Shown piece by piece: positions 1-11,800 of a stretch of DNA of 64,000 nucleotides. The translations under genes and the position numbers were made by a program. The DNA comes from Blasia pusilla (taxonomy: Eukaryota; Marchantiophyta; Marchantiopsida; Blasiales). Location of the stretch: contig CM114274.1 of assembly GCA_050084515.1 (NCBI GenBank), positions 32,550,001 through 32,614,000 on the forward strand. The letters are read 5' to 3'. How positions within the stretch are numbered: position 1 is the stretch's first letter; each line of letters begins with the position of its first letter. The notes beneath the pieces are model-generated. The model was given only the letters and a program-made list of their open reading frames with translations, had not been told where the DNA came from and ran no database searches.

Positions 1-227
1 CAATAGCTTGACATCAGTACGTTTCCTATGGATAGATTTCTTATCTGCAAGACCAGATGTTAGAACACTAGTACAAATGAGATGTGAGACGTTCGAAGTT
101 TGGGAATAAGTCGTCCATATATTGCTGAAATGTGTCCATCTTTTTTCGTTGGTTCAGTCTGGATTTGCAAAGTAGAGCCTAATTTTCCTATCTGCAGGTC
201 TATATTTGCTAACGCCAGTCTCGATAG

Positions 228-758
228 GATGAGAGAGTTCTGAAAATTGGAATTAAACGGTTACTAATTGCTTGTTTGTGTGGACCTTTCCTGTTTGGCA
301 TAGGCAAGAAATTAGGAAAGAAAGGTCAAGTCTTGGATACACAGCACCAGATGAGTCTATCTTCTGATCCAGAGGTCCACTCTATGTTAAGTAATGATAT
401 TGATTCATTTATTTTCGATGGAAAGGGGGTAAGTTTTCGAAGATACGAAAGTTTGGATTAAGTTGTTGACAGAATACTTTTCTGGTATGTTAAGTACAAG
501 TAAGACAAGTGTAAAAGCTGGGATTTATGTGTTAACAGATCGCTTACATGTATCTATATTTTCCTTTTGGTACAGCCCGGATTTGCAGAGATGGTAGTAG
601 TAAGAGGTTCGGTTACCCAAGACTCGGATGGTTATTATGGCGCACCCGCTGATCACATACAAGTCTGCAAGCTGGAGCAGAAGGATGTTGACGCTCGTTA
701 TCAGCTTTTGACAGAGTTTATTGCATCGTGTACCGGTATGGAAATTGCTGGCCAATGA
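228..758 (+). CDS. 3' end of a probable alpha/beta-hydrolase (SERAC1/lipase-like), two exons
   Basis: Two exons join cleanly. The first runs to 428, followed by a GTAAGT donor; the acceptor tacag ends at 575, and the second exon runs 576-758 to a TGA stop. The 147-bp intron is phase 0 and the frame is kept. The spliced product ends with a segment containing ADHIQVCKLE, then a hydrophobic helix ending LLTEFI. This resembles the C-terminus of SERAC1-like and other alpha/beta-hydrolase lipases, where the His of the DHI-x-CK motif is catalytic. The Ser and Asp parts would lie upstream, outside the window. The 5' edge of the first exon is uncertain: an in-frame TAG at 225-227 limits it. Family assignment rests on the short C-terminal motif only. 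Confidence 0.45.
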
Positions 759-2299
759 TATGAGACGAGGCTTGACAAAGATTTTGCTTGAGCTTGTCTG
801 AAGGTTGTCCTCGGCAGTCCCATCCGAAGTCCACCGGTACCAGTCCAGCGACTAGCCATCATCCATCCGACGGATTGGGATTGGATGGAGCTCACTCAAG
901 TGGAGATGACGAATCTGAGATTCGTGTTGAAATCAAACCCTTCGCTCTCTTGCGCCGGGAATCGGATGGCAATGTGATCTCCAACTCCGCTCATTACTGG
1001 ACTGTCTTGTGTGTCGTTGTACCCGTCGTGTCCACTGTTTCCTTTCAGTCACTTTGGAAAAGTCTCTAAAGACAATCAGTGGGGAATCCTGTCACACCAT
1101 TCAGTTCGAGCACGTCGCCTTCGGCGGTCGTATACAACGAGCATGGTGTAAAGCGTTGGACAAGACTTCAGTGGTGCTAATCTGTATCCGATCAATTAGA
1201 GCAAATAATGTTGAGTTGAACCATGTCTAGAATTGGTGTCCCAGGACAACTGTGTAGTTTAGTTCCTCTTCTCTCGGCTACGAATTGATCATGGGCGATG
1301 GGAAAGCCTGGAAATTACGAACCCCATGACATTCAACAGTCTGATCCGGTGAAAGGAGGTGGCTCACACTCTTAATACTGTCAGGGTGGCTTCAGTCTCA
1401 ACTACTACATTGTGCCCGGAGAACCCGATTCAGAATGACATCGTGGTTATGTCATAGCACTCGGGAATCAGTTCAGTCTATACTATTATGGGAGAACGGT
1501 ATCACGCTGCGCAAATAGCCCAGCATCTGACACATGGCATTTTCGGCCAGCTTGGTAGGTCAAATCTTTAAGGATTTTTAGTCGTTGGATGAAATTGGAT
1601 TAGGGGTCTTAATATGTTATAACGGTTTTGCGTTTAGAGTTTTGCTTGACAATTCAAATTTTACGTAGTAAAGGCAGTTATATCCGCCCGAGGAGGGACG
1701 TCCGTCGATGAAGAAATGCCCTTTTCCTGAGGACCTCACAGGATATAAAACGTTTAATGTAAGGCATATTCCAAGCCCCCGAACTGTTGCGCGCACTTGA
1801 GACTACAGTCATTACTCACTCAGGTAACCTAGGACTCTCACTCAATCTTATTGCGGAGCTTCTTAGCTCTATGTTCCCCTCACTTCTACGCGAGAACCAG
1901 AAGAGAGTCCGGAAAGTCTTCAACCGGGAGTAAGAGAGACGTAGTAGTCAACATCAAGATTGTTCTGTAGAGAGAATGTAAGACTTACTTGCAGAATAAA
2001 AGGTTTTGTGTATAGATGTTCTTACGGATAATTTGCTTCCTGTGAAAGAGTAATCATCTCGATTACTCTTTGAGTTACTCTCAAGGTGTTACAAGATCAA
2101 GTACTCCACCTATCTATTTCGGGCTCAATTTTTCCGGCCCGAATCTAACCTGCACGGTGCAGTCTAGAATGACTTGCTGGACCTAAACCCTAAGAGCTCA
2201 CTAGCGGCAGAACCAGGCAACGGGATCCGGATCCAAGCGTGCAAAACAGCCCCAATCGCAGAGTTCAGGTAGTATGAAAGCGAACAAATCTAGAGTGAG
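759..2299. other. Intergenic, nothing recognised
   Basis: Only short frames occur here. I see no domain, tRNA or clear repeat. The first few hundred bases could be 3' UTR of the upstream hydrolase-like gene. Confidence 0.5.
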
Positions 2300-2945
2300 C
2301 GAGCGCGCAAAATTGCTCCATGGAGCCTGAGAGTTCAGCCCCAGCTTGAGAGTTCAGGTAGGGCAAAACATAGCTCGACCTGAAAATTTTCACTCCGCCA
2401 ACAATGACACTCCAAAGCCTGGCCAGCAATGCGGACTCAAGCAGCTCCGGGAAAAACTGGAGCGAAAAAACAGTCACTATGAAATCTCGAGCATTAAAAC
2501 AGAGAGCGAAGCAGCGAGAGAGCAAAGCACGGAGAGAGCGGAGCTTCCGTCAAGGCCAGAGAAACTAGCTGCTGATCCAGGCACATCCCCAGCCAGAGCG
2601 AAAACACGAGAAAGAGAGCCACCCCCTTGCTCCCCAGAGAAGAAATAGAGAGAGAGAGAGAGAGAGCAAAGCAAAGAGAGAGTTGAGCTTCAGTCAGGGC
2701 AAGAGAAAGTAGCTGCTCAGCCAGGCACGAAATCGTGCCAGCCAGAGCGAAAACTACAGTACAAAAGGGCCACCCCCTGAGCTCCCCAGAGAGAAGTTAG
2801 CACACGAGCTCTCAGGAACCACGAGCTTCCACCCTAAACGCAACCCCCGCAGTCACCCCTCGTGTGCTCAAACTTGGCCAACCCCCGTGTGCGGATACTC
2901 CGCCACCCCCCGTGTGCTCGAACTCAGCCCCCCAAAGAGAAACAT
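2300..2945. repeat. Purine-rich degenerate tandem repeat, unit about 146 bp
   Basis: A block around 2510-2645 recurs around 2663-2800 with the same order of landmarks: gagagagagcaaagc, a gagctt-agtca run, agctgctcagccaggcac, gccagagcgaaaac and a gccacccc-ctccccagaga run. A third, weaker copy of the tail lies at 2925-2960. An AG microsatellite (2645-2665) sits at the junction. Frames across it are low-complexity and not credible proteins. Confidence 0.6.
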
Positions 2946-3399
2946 AGCAAGAGCGAAAACACAAACGAGCAGCGAGGACCCAACAGCAGCCGCTCGGCTG
3001 TATGCTCGGCCCTAGCAACTTCACTGCAAAATGAGGGAAATGGAGCAAGGAGACGTGGGTAGGGGGGAGTGGGGAGGGGGGAGAGGGAGAAACGGTCAAG
3101 TTTGAGGGCGGCGCCTTATCTGAATTGAATGTTGCACTTCGATAAGAACGTGTGATGGAAAACCCATCGGAAGTAAAAAAGAGGGGGACTCAAAGAGTCA
3201 AAACCTGAAGGCCACAACAAGACCAGAAAAGGAAGAAGGGGGCATTCCCCCCCTAGACATTTAAACTCACCAACAAAGATAGACAATATCGGCAACAACA
3301 AGAGAGCTCGACTACTACTAAGTGGGCCTCTAGCTCGGGCCTCCCACGGCCTGAGCCAAAAGCCCATTAGCGAGGCGCCACTGCAACGCTATGGAGACC

Positions 3400-5960
3400 C
3401 GCGCCTACAATAGGGAATCGCTGAGCGAAGGACAACCCATTTTCGATTGGAGATGAGAGAACGAAGTCTAACCTCTCCCCATAGCCCCATACATCTCTAT
3501 GGCCCGGGATGAAGATGTGTCCTCGTGAAGTCGACTATAGATAGGTGTCTTCTTCACCGCCGCCGCTCTTGTAGCATTCGCCCTTGGGCCACCACTTGGC
3601 TCACACGCCCCGCGTAGGATCTCTGAACTACCAAGTCCGCCACCACCACCTCACCTCTCGTGTCATGTAAAGATCAGCTCGAATAAGGGAATCCCCATGG
3701 AGTAGTGCCTCTCTCTCTGCACATGGAAGCCACTCTCCCGAGCAATCTGAACATGATATCCCGCCTTTGCATCGTGAGTGGCTATCCTCTCACCCGCAAA
3801 ATGTGCCAAATGCACACCAAGTGGATCAGGCTCGCGACACTCAGGTGTGTCGAACCAACCACCGATGGTTGGGAGGCCCAAGCGGAACCGCATTGTTGTG
3901 GTATAGGTAAGTGGTGCGATCTCTCGGGAGAAGGGGCGCCCCTACCCATGAGCCTGCCCCTTTCCGGAGCAAGAGCGAATACTGGCCCTAACCTCCATGG
4001 GGATATTCCCATCAGACATAGTGCCTCTAAAAACTGCCTCAAAGTGGGCTTCCATCAAAGAAGATTGGAGCCCTGCTTCCTATCAAAGGATCTATATAGG
4101 GAAGAAAGGTGACTAGATGTCCACACCGTTCTAGTGAGGTAACCAGGTCTACGAGCAAAACAAGAAGAGAGAATGCCAAAGGCGACTTGAGGGTCACCAA
4201 TCCTCGTAAGATCATCAACGTGGAGAAGATCCCGGGTAAGAGCCGCCGCCACGAAACTCGATACAAAGTCCTGGCTCCCTAGCGGGACTCCCAAGACTCG
4301 AAGCCCTTCGACAGTTGGCAAGAACCCATCGGGTAAATGAAGATCATCACGTAGGCCTGATGGAGACCAAGCCTTACACTTTCCCACCTTCACCACCACG
4401 CCGACACCTGCCAACTTTGCTGAAAAGTTCTCGAATGCAGGGACAACCAAATCTCCAGGACCAACAATATGAGTATCATTTGCCAACGAAGGGAACATGC
4501 AACCCGGGAAAGCCTCCATCATAGAAAAAACCGCTCGGTAATGAGCCAAAGCAAACAACGCGCCACCTAGAGGGTCACCCTAACGAGTCCCGGTAGCAGA
4601 CTCCAAAACCGTGACCTCCTCCTCGAATCGACCATGGTGGAAATAGAGGGCCGAAGGGGCCCCATAGAAAGCCTGCACAAGGAGAATGAGGCTCGCCATG
4701 GGGCCACCCGCGTCCCTCAACTCTGGGAATATAGTTGCCCGAGATACTGAGTTGAAGGCGTTCTCCACGTCTACTTGGAGAACCACCCACTCTGGATGTA
4801 CATCTAGGCAAGCCCTCAAAAGTCTCACATCCGGTTGGCGTGGCAACTCCAAAAAAGATGACTAGAAAACGGAATTCGAGAGTATGACTCACCAACCGCA
4901 AGAGCACCTCACCTATGGCAATCGGACGGATACCACCACCCTCCTTTGATAACGCCAAAAAGTCGCCCCGCCCCTAATACTTGGGCCATTGTTGTTGGCA
5001 AAGAAGCTAATAGCGGTGTCCTCGGAAGGAAAGCAATCACGAAGGTGTTCGTACATCATACCAGACAAACCTCCGGCCGCAATCCTCAGAGAACGTCCGA
5101 GTGCCCGTGCAAAGAGGGACGGGTCAAGGCATATAGCCGGGTCAAGATGGAAGTCACGTGCAAAAGTTGGAATGTCAACCGCTAGACAAGGATGTAGCCT
5201 CCGGAGGGCATCGATGGTAACAGTGAAGAAGGAGCCATGTCCATCGGGCGAAGAGCACGTGCAACTCGCGAGTACTCACAGGCTCGTCCAAGTGTCCTAC
5301 ATCGTTGCAACCTGGCTGCTACAAGATCGTCTGCCGGGAAACCAAGTGAACTGCTACCTCTAGTAAATGCCACAAACTCACTCTGCAGAGACTCCCAATC
5401 ACCTCCTCGAAAGCGTCTCAGACGTGCCACAACCTCTCTATGACCGGCCTTCCCTCCCCGAGTGTAACGAAGACACCATCGTGGAAGGAGAAGTAGTAGG
5501 TACCAAGAGAGCTCATCCATAGGATCAAGAGCGATCCTAGCTAGGGGAAGGAGGAATGCATGGTGGAGGTCATCCCGAATAGCATGGGGGATCCTATGGA
5601 ACAACCTCGGGCAGGGAAAACGGGTCTCGAAGAGACCTATAATGCTGCCCTGGTGGGACCTCAACCACTCCCATGCCTCAGGAGGGGTCGATGATGCGGG
5701 AAGCACCGGAGAGCATCCATGGTCGACAGGAAGGACCACCCATCCAAATCTATCAAAGTCAGGATGTTTAGCCGCTAAGTGGTTCCAAATTCCTGAACGA
5801 GTGAAGAATTTGGGACAACATGAGCATTTAGTATCCCGACTAGACAACCCATGGGTCTCCACACGGGGAGCCAATGCGGGTCGAGGCATGGATGCAACTC
5901 ACCAAGAAGAGGACATGGCCCCCTCCAACAAAATCGTGCGAAAATCCCCCGCCAAAAAGA
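3400..5960 (-). pseudogene. Dead LINE-type (non-LTR) retrotransposon, C2H2 finger plus reverse transcriptase
   Basis: On the minus strand the N-terminal part (5889-5182) carries a C2H2-like finger, CSCCPKFF...HLAAKH. Next comes a helical RT lead-in with AAGGLSGMMYEHLR (around 5100-5030) and RPIAIGEVLLRL (about 4920). RT motifs follow: VDVENAFNSVSR for motif A (about 4770), then TR-stop-GDPLGG (about 4590), where families have RQGDP. The catalytic (F/Y)ADD has become LAND at 4474-4485. The coding path changes frame at least three times (5182, about 4850, about 4570) and has an in-frame TAG where a Gln is expected. It is therefore inactive. The 3' boundary and any poly-A tail are not resolved. 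Confidence 0.8.
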
Positions 5961-6870
5961 GTCCTATCATCCCCATTCAAACAAGCGGTCCTGGCAAACA
6001 ACTCTCTTCCCGTCCACGATAATGCTCTCTCTAACATAAACTCTCACCTACCGACATCACCTAGGACTTCTAGTCCCAACCCCCTTCCAAAAATGAACTC
6101 ATGAATACCTAGAGTTGCTAAGAGTGTGAAAAGATCATGGGCCAATCGAGATAAAATAGATGAGAAGAAAGGTGTATCTATGGGAGGGGTAACAAATACA
6201 AACATGAATCGAACCAAAATGAGAAGCAAATACGACAAACAAGGAAGGACTTGGGAAAGGAGGGGAAGGGTGGATGAATAGAGGACGTTACCTTGGGAAA
6301 TTTCTCCAAATGACAATAAGCAAAGCCCTAATACTCACATGTGGAACCCTAGTATGAACCGAATTCTAAAAAGATGAATAAAAATAAAAATACTTCATGC
6401 TATGCATCAAGGTCCGGATCAAAACGAAGCCCTCGTCACACTCTCCGTTTCGATATGTAGCACGTCCCCTCTCTCCCCGCCGCCCACTTTTCTCCCTCCC
6501 GCCGTCCCCGTCCATGCCTCCCACCGTCCATCCGTCCATGATAGGGGGAGGAACGATGTCGTCGTCTCGCCTTATCTGGCTGTCCGATCTTCAATGTGAC
6601 GGCCGAGAGTCCAAGAGTGCCCTACCGTTAGATATGATCTTCCTTCCTAAGCCGTTTGATCCCACGGCCATGGAGGCATATGATCTGATCTAGGCCATTA
6701 GATTAGGGCGGTGGCAGCTACAGCGGTTAGGTATGGGAGGGTGCTTTAGGTTAGGCGCAGATTCGGGCTTCCGAACCTAGGAATTTCCTTTTTTCTAAAT
6801 TAAAAAAATTCTTCCCCTTCTTTCCTCTTTTCATTTTTAATTTTTATATATATATATATATATATATCAC
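5961..6870. other. Intergenic, nothing recognised
   Basis: Short frames only, with a mixed GC-rich and AT-rich composition. It may include 5' sequence of the neighbouring LINE, but no boundary can be supported. Confidence 0.4.
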
Positions 6871-7270
6871 TTTTCCTTCCCCTCAATTTTCCCCAGTTTT
6901 TTGACCATTCTCCTTATTTTTTTTGGACCCTCTTTTTTTAATTGTTTTTTAGTATTTTCTTTGTAATTATTTCATTTTGAAAATTATTCTTAAAAAAATA
7001 CTACATTTCCCCTTCCCCTAAATTTCCCCCATTTTTTTGGACCATTCTCCTCCATTTTTTTAAACTCTTTTTTTTTTAAAAAAAATTGCATTTTTTTGTA
7101 ATTATTTAGTTTTTAAAATTATTCTAAAAAACATATTATACTTCCCCTTCCCGTTAATTTTCCCCATAATTTTGGACCATTCTCCTTCTTTTTTTGGACC
7201 CTTTTTTAAATTTAATTATTTTTCATCTTCTTTGTAATAATTTCGTTTAAAAAAATATTCTGAAATAAAT
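6840..7270. repeat. AT-rich tandem repeat, three units of about 135 bp, with a TA microsatellite
   Basis: A (TA)n run at 6847-6867 precedes three related units starting near 6871, 7006 and 7141. Each contains CCTTCCC, TTTCCCC, a GACCATTCTCCT core, a T-run with GGACCC or similar, and TTTGTAAT-ATTT. The spacing of about 135 bp is constant and the units are diverged. No coding potential. Confidence 0.75.
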
Positions 7271-8569
7271 CATTACAAAAATTAGGGCCTTCTACAAAGG
7301 CTTCTTTCTTTCGTGTGATTTTCAATCTTCAATTTTTGTCATACCACTTTTTTAATTATTCTTTTATCTCTTTATTTCACTTTATTTCTCTTCTCAAGTT
7401 TAATTCTTTGATTTGCGGTGTGTGATGTACGTAGATGGCGAGTGCCAAAAATTATTAGTGAACCTAGAGAGATGGCCACTGGGTGTTATCACAAATATAC
7501 TAGATTCGCAATAGATTCAAGAGATCTAAATTGAACCATCGAAGAACACATCTCCGATGTAAGCATCTTTCTTATTTGCCTTATTTCCATTTCCACGATG
7601 ACCCCTGTTTATATTTTAATTTTGCAATGCCCCATTTGTTTTACAGACTTCTTGTTCCATGAAACCCTACGGATTTGCATGACTTTCAAAGATTGATGCG
7701 TGCAAATGGAAAACAAAAAAGGCGTGCCCGTGGCAAGGAAATCTTAGCACAACAAACACAAGTTGAAGAGGAACTCCTCCTTGGAACATCTCCAACGTAA
7801 GTTCACGACATCGAAGAATATTTAGCATGTCCAAATTTACGCTACATAATCTTGGATTTTGTTTAAATGTCCACGTTCTTAACATTAATTTGGTATTCCA
7901 GACTTCCAATTCCATTGAGTCTTGTCGATATACGTGATTTTCGGAAGGTTCTACGCGATGAAGCCCAAAAATGAAATCGTGTTGTTCATGTAGACAAAAG
8001 GGAAGCCTTGAAAAAAAAAAAAAAAATATTATTATCAAGAGTATAGAAAAAGAAGGAAAGTAGTTCAAAGTATTTCAACTATCCCAAATGAAGACGTTAT
8101 GGCTATTGGTAGTCAATACATAAGGTATATATCTAACTCTTGACATCCTTGCTGAAACTCTCCCATTTTCTTTCTTTTGGGTATGTAAGTTGTATTCTAA
8201 TGTTGATGTTTTCTCGGACCTTTCAATGAGGATGGAGGATTGGTACAAGACAATCAAGAAGCTCATCTTTCATCCACAGATTGGATTAATATATCACCAA
8301 GACGGGAGTTACCTGATAGTGCCCTCCATGAAGTTATTGAGAATATATCCACGACTAGGCCAACTACTTATATAATACCTGAAGTTAAGTTATCCACTTT
8401 TCTTCCACTAATTCAACACGAAGTTGTTGAGGATTCTTCAACTCTTCCCCTTCTCGAGGATGAAGTAAGGTCAAGAGTAGATCCCGTGTCTTCTCCACAA
8501 AGTGCCACTATACCAAATGCTTCTAGAATTCCTCTGTTGTTGATAGGGTTGTAAGATCAAATATATTAC
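7271..8569. other. AT-rich region upstream of the Helitron Rep
   Basis: Several short frames on the plus strand could be N-terminal exons of the Helitron gene that follows, for example 8240-8554, which is rich in acidic residues and Ser/Pro. GT donors are plausible but nothing is conserved enough to assign. A 17-bp A-run lies near 8010. Confidence 0.35.
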
Positions 8570-10615
8570 TCAACCTTGCAAGAAGACCAAATTTCCAAGA
8601 AATTGATATTAGGAAGTTGCGATTACAGAGGAGTTTGAATCATATGAGCGGTTGTCATACATTGGGTTCTATGAAAGAGATATGCCCATCATGTCATGCT
8701 TTACATTGGAAATGTGAAATAGTCAAAGGTACAAAGTTTAGTGATTCACCATATGGCATGTGTTGTGGCAATGGGAGAATACATTACCCCTCTTGAAATC
8801 TTCTCCTCTATTCCTAAAATCCTTGATTTCAGGTGTTGGTCCTAGAAGTCTTCATTTTCTAGCACATGCTAGAGCTTACAATTGTGTGCTTCAACTTGCA
8901 TCTATTGGAGTGCATGTAAATGAACAAATCGGTGGCACTCGACACTTTAGGGTCCAAGGAGGGATTTATCATTCTGTTGGACCCTTACATCCTGATATAA
9001 GGGTTCATCCTCAATTTTCTCAACTCTACATCCATGATACTACAAATAAATTAGAGAATCGCGGAAGAGTTATGTCTAGATCTTTTGATTTTTATATAGA
9101 TATTTTGAGAGGGCTACAAGACATGTTACATGAATGCAACCCATATGTGAAGATCTTTCGTCATATGGTATCAAAAGCAACTGACCTTAATATGCGGATC
9201 ATCCTCAAGGCAAGTAAGAGAGGTCTTGATGCTAAGCGTTATAACTTACCAATTGCTTCTAAGGTTGCGGCTATTTTTCCGGGTAACGGTAGTGAACATG
9301 TTGACCATCGTGATATAATTGCACGACTACATGGAGGAGGAGTGAAACGTATATCACACCTAATGAAGCATATATTCCAATATATATTTTTCTACTATTT
9401 ATCTATGGTGAAGCAAGTTGACATCTTGGAATATCCTTTGGGAGGATTGAAGGCCATAGAGAATCCCAACGATTATGTCGAATTATTCATGAGGAAAAAG
9501 ATGAGGAACCTTCAGAAGATTGGATGGATGAAGGAAAAGTTGATGGTAACATTCTTGAGGAAAGAAAAACAAAGAGTGTTACGGCCTTGCAATTTGCATG
9601 TTTTCGACTTCAAACACGAATTGGAGGTGAAGATGACAATCACATATTGCAGTTTGGTCGACTTATTCAAGAATATATGGTTGACCCTTTTATCATTGTA
9701 AAGATGCAACAATTATCATGGGTGCGCTTAAATCAGAAGGAGTTGAGGACTGAATTATATCAGGGTGTAAAGGATGCCATGCATCGACATGATGTGGATA
9801 GTCGGAGGTTTGGGAGACGCATTGTATTACCATCTTCTTTTATTGGAGGGCCACGTCACATGCATCAATTATATCAAGATGAAATGGCAATTGTAAGACA
9901 TTTGGAGAAGCCAGACTACTTTTTGACCATGACATGCAATCCAAAGTGGGAGGAGATTACATCAGCCTTACTACCTGGTCAATCAGCTAGAGACCGGCCA
10001 GATTTGGTCGTGCGGGTTATTGAGAAAAAAAAGGAGTTGTGAAGACTTATCCTCAAGAAGCAGATATTGGGACGAAATGTTGGATGCATCCATATGGTCA
10101 AATTCCAAAAAAGAGGTTTGTCGCATATGCACATTCTTATTATATTAGGACATGAGGATAAACCACGTATCACTCATGATTATAATCGTATTATTTTAGC
10201 ATAAATTCTTGACCAATCTACCCATCCAAGGTTGTATTCTACTATTGCTAATAGCATGGTTCATAGGCTATGTGGACCATTAAATCCAAATGCACCATTT
10301 ATGGATAAGGAAACAAAAAAATTTATAAAAGGCTATCCTAAGGCTTTTGCGGCCAAGACTATAGAGATGGAAGATGGTTATCCGATCTATCGTAGGTAAG
10401 AATCATGGAATTTTGAATTATTTTTATTATTGCCTAACATATGACGTCAATATAGTATTGGACGACATATTCATGATTTGTTACTATGATTTTGTAGATT
10501 GGAGAATGGGAGGGCGATAATTAAGAGCGAGAATTCATTGGATAATAGTTGGATTGTGTTGTATAATCCTATTTTATGCACCCTCTTCTACTATCACATT
10601 AATCTCAACTACGTA
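8570..10615 (+). mobile_element. Helitron, truncated and decayed, Rep (HUH nuclease) region
   Basis: Successive frames match the Helitron Rep protein in order. First is a Cys-rich N-terminal piece (8655-8765: CPSCHALHWKCE, then YGMCCGNG). The Helitron-like N domain (8820-9290) contains FRVQGGIYHSVGPL and QLYIHDTTNKLENR. The nuclease part (9650-10200) contains GRRIVLPSSFIGGPRHM, TMTCNPKW and the HUH-type histidines in GLSHMHIL (about 10120). CGPLNPNAPFM lies near 10275 and a DGYPIYRR segment ends at 10395. Homology stops abruptly at about 10615, so the helicase half is missing. Frameshifts (about 8765 and 9530) and a TGA at 10040 show it is dead. Confidence 0.85.
10396..10498 (+). other. Intron inside the Helitron Rep gene
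   Basis: The coding match breaks after GYPIYRR at a GTAAGA donor and resumes after tttgtag at 10498. The next exon reads ENGRAIIKSENSLDN, which is the expected continuation of the Rep family (basic stretch, then the LDNxWIVxYN motif). The 103-bp length and GT-AG ends fit a real spliceosomal intron. Confidence 0.65.
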
Positions 10616-10661
10616 GGGGAAAAAGGGCCAAGACCTTGGCCCTTTTTCCCTAACGTAGTTG
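10606..10661. repeat. Long hairpin at the Helitron breakpoint
   Basis: Arms 10606-10632 and 10635-10661 (27 bp each) are complementary at all but two positions, with a 2-base loop. It sits exactly where Helitron homology ends. Confidence 0.85.
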
Positions 10662-11800
10662 CGACGTGGAGGAGCGTATGTGGTAGGGATGTAGTAATCA
10701 TGTACGTGGTTGGATCATACTCGGTAGGGGCAGAGCGGCGGGTGTAGTAGGGGCCACGGCGGATGAAGTAGGGCAACGTGGTAGCGGCGCGAGTGACGTG
10801 ATAGACGGGCATGGTTGAGTTTGGACGAGGTTGAGTTGAGGTTGCGAGGCATGTCTGGGGGTGGGTGGAGAGATTTTTCAAGACGTAATATTTCTCGGGG
10901 TGGCTGGGGTTTGCGAGGATTCTGATGGAGACATACACGTCGATGTTGATTGGAGGTTCAACGTGTTGGTCGAGGAGAGTGTTGTGTTACGGAGATTGTC
11001 ATATCACATGGAGGAGTGGATGTTGACGATGTAGTAGGTTTATGGGCGTTATCAGGTTACCCATTCAAGTCTCTTTTCTTGCACTTATCTGATGAGATTG
11101 AGAGTGATGGGTATCGGGTAATAGCTGGTGCTAGATGGGTGCAGTGATGCTGACAAGTGTAGAGATTTTACGGAGATAATTTTTGGAAGACTGAACTGAT
11201 TTTCGGCGAGGTGGGTGAGTTATACCCACAATTTGGGACGGGAGTTTGTCGGTCGTTGCGAGTCGATTAGGGGGTCGACTTGGTAGTTCTTCACTGACTG
11301 TGGATGCGAGGGTTGTGACGGAGACACACACGCCAATGTTGATGGGAGGTTTGACGTGTTGGTCGAGGAGAGTGTCATGTAACAGAGGTTGCCGCACGAC
11401 ATGGAGGAGTGCGTGTTGACGGTGCCATAGGTTGGAGGGCTTGATCAGGTTACCCATTCGAGTCCCTTTTCTTGCACTTATCTTATGAGATTGAGAGTGC
11501 TGGGTATCTGATAGTAGACGGTGCTAGGTGGGTGCACTGATGGTGACGAGTGTAGACTCTTTTCATGTGTAGTATGTTGGGGTTATACGGCGGTTTTCAA
11601 GTAGGGGTCGCATGTATGACCCGAGCATGTCGGTAGGTAAGGTGAGTTAGTGGGAGGCTCATGGTGAGCGTGAAGTGTTGAGTGTGCGTGAGGTTGGGTG
11701 TGTCATCACGGGATTAACGTTAGCATAGGTGAGCTAGTGAGCAGTGTGGGAGACTCTCGGTGAGTTTGAGTGCTTGAGCGGGTGAGACAAGGTTGTCATC
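10662..11800 (+). repeat. Duplicated leader upstream of Gypsy copy A, two units of about 400 bp
   Basis: The stretch around 10925-11160 recurs at 11320-11560 with the same order of segments: gttggtcgaggagagtgt, acatggaggagtg, tcaggttacccattc, tttcttgcacttatct and ggtgctag-tgggtgca. The unit length is about 390-400 bp. The second unit leads into the gag start of copy A, so this is probably its LTR or 5' untranslated region duplicated in tandem. No TG...CA ends are clear. Confidence 0.55.

Noticed and set aside
3705-4112. 135-codon plus-strand frame
   Set aside because: Lies opposite the LINE reverse transcriptase tail and has no domain.
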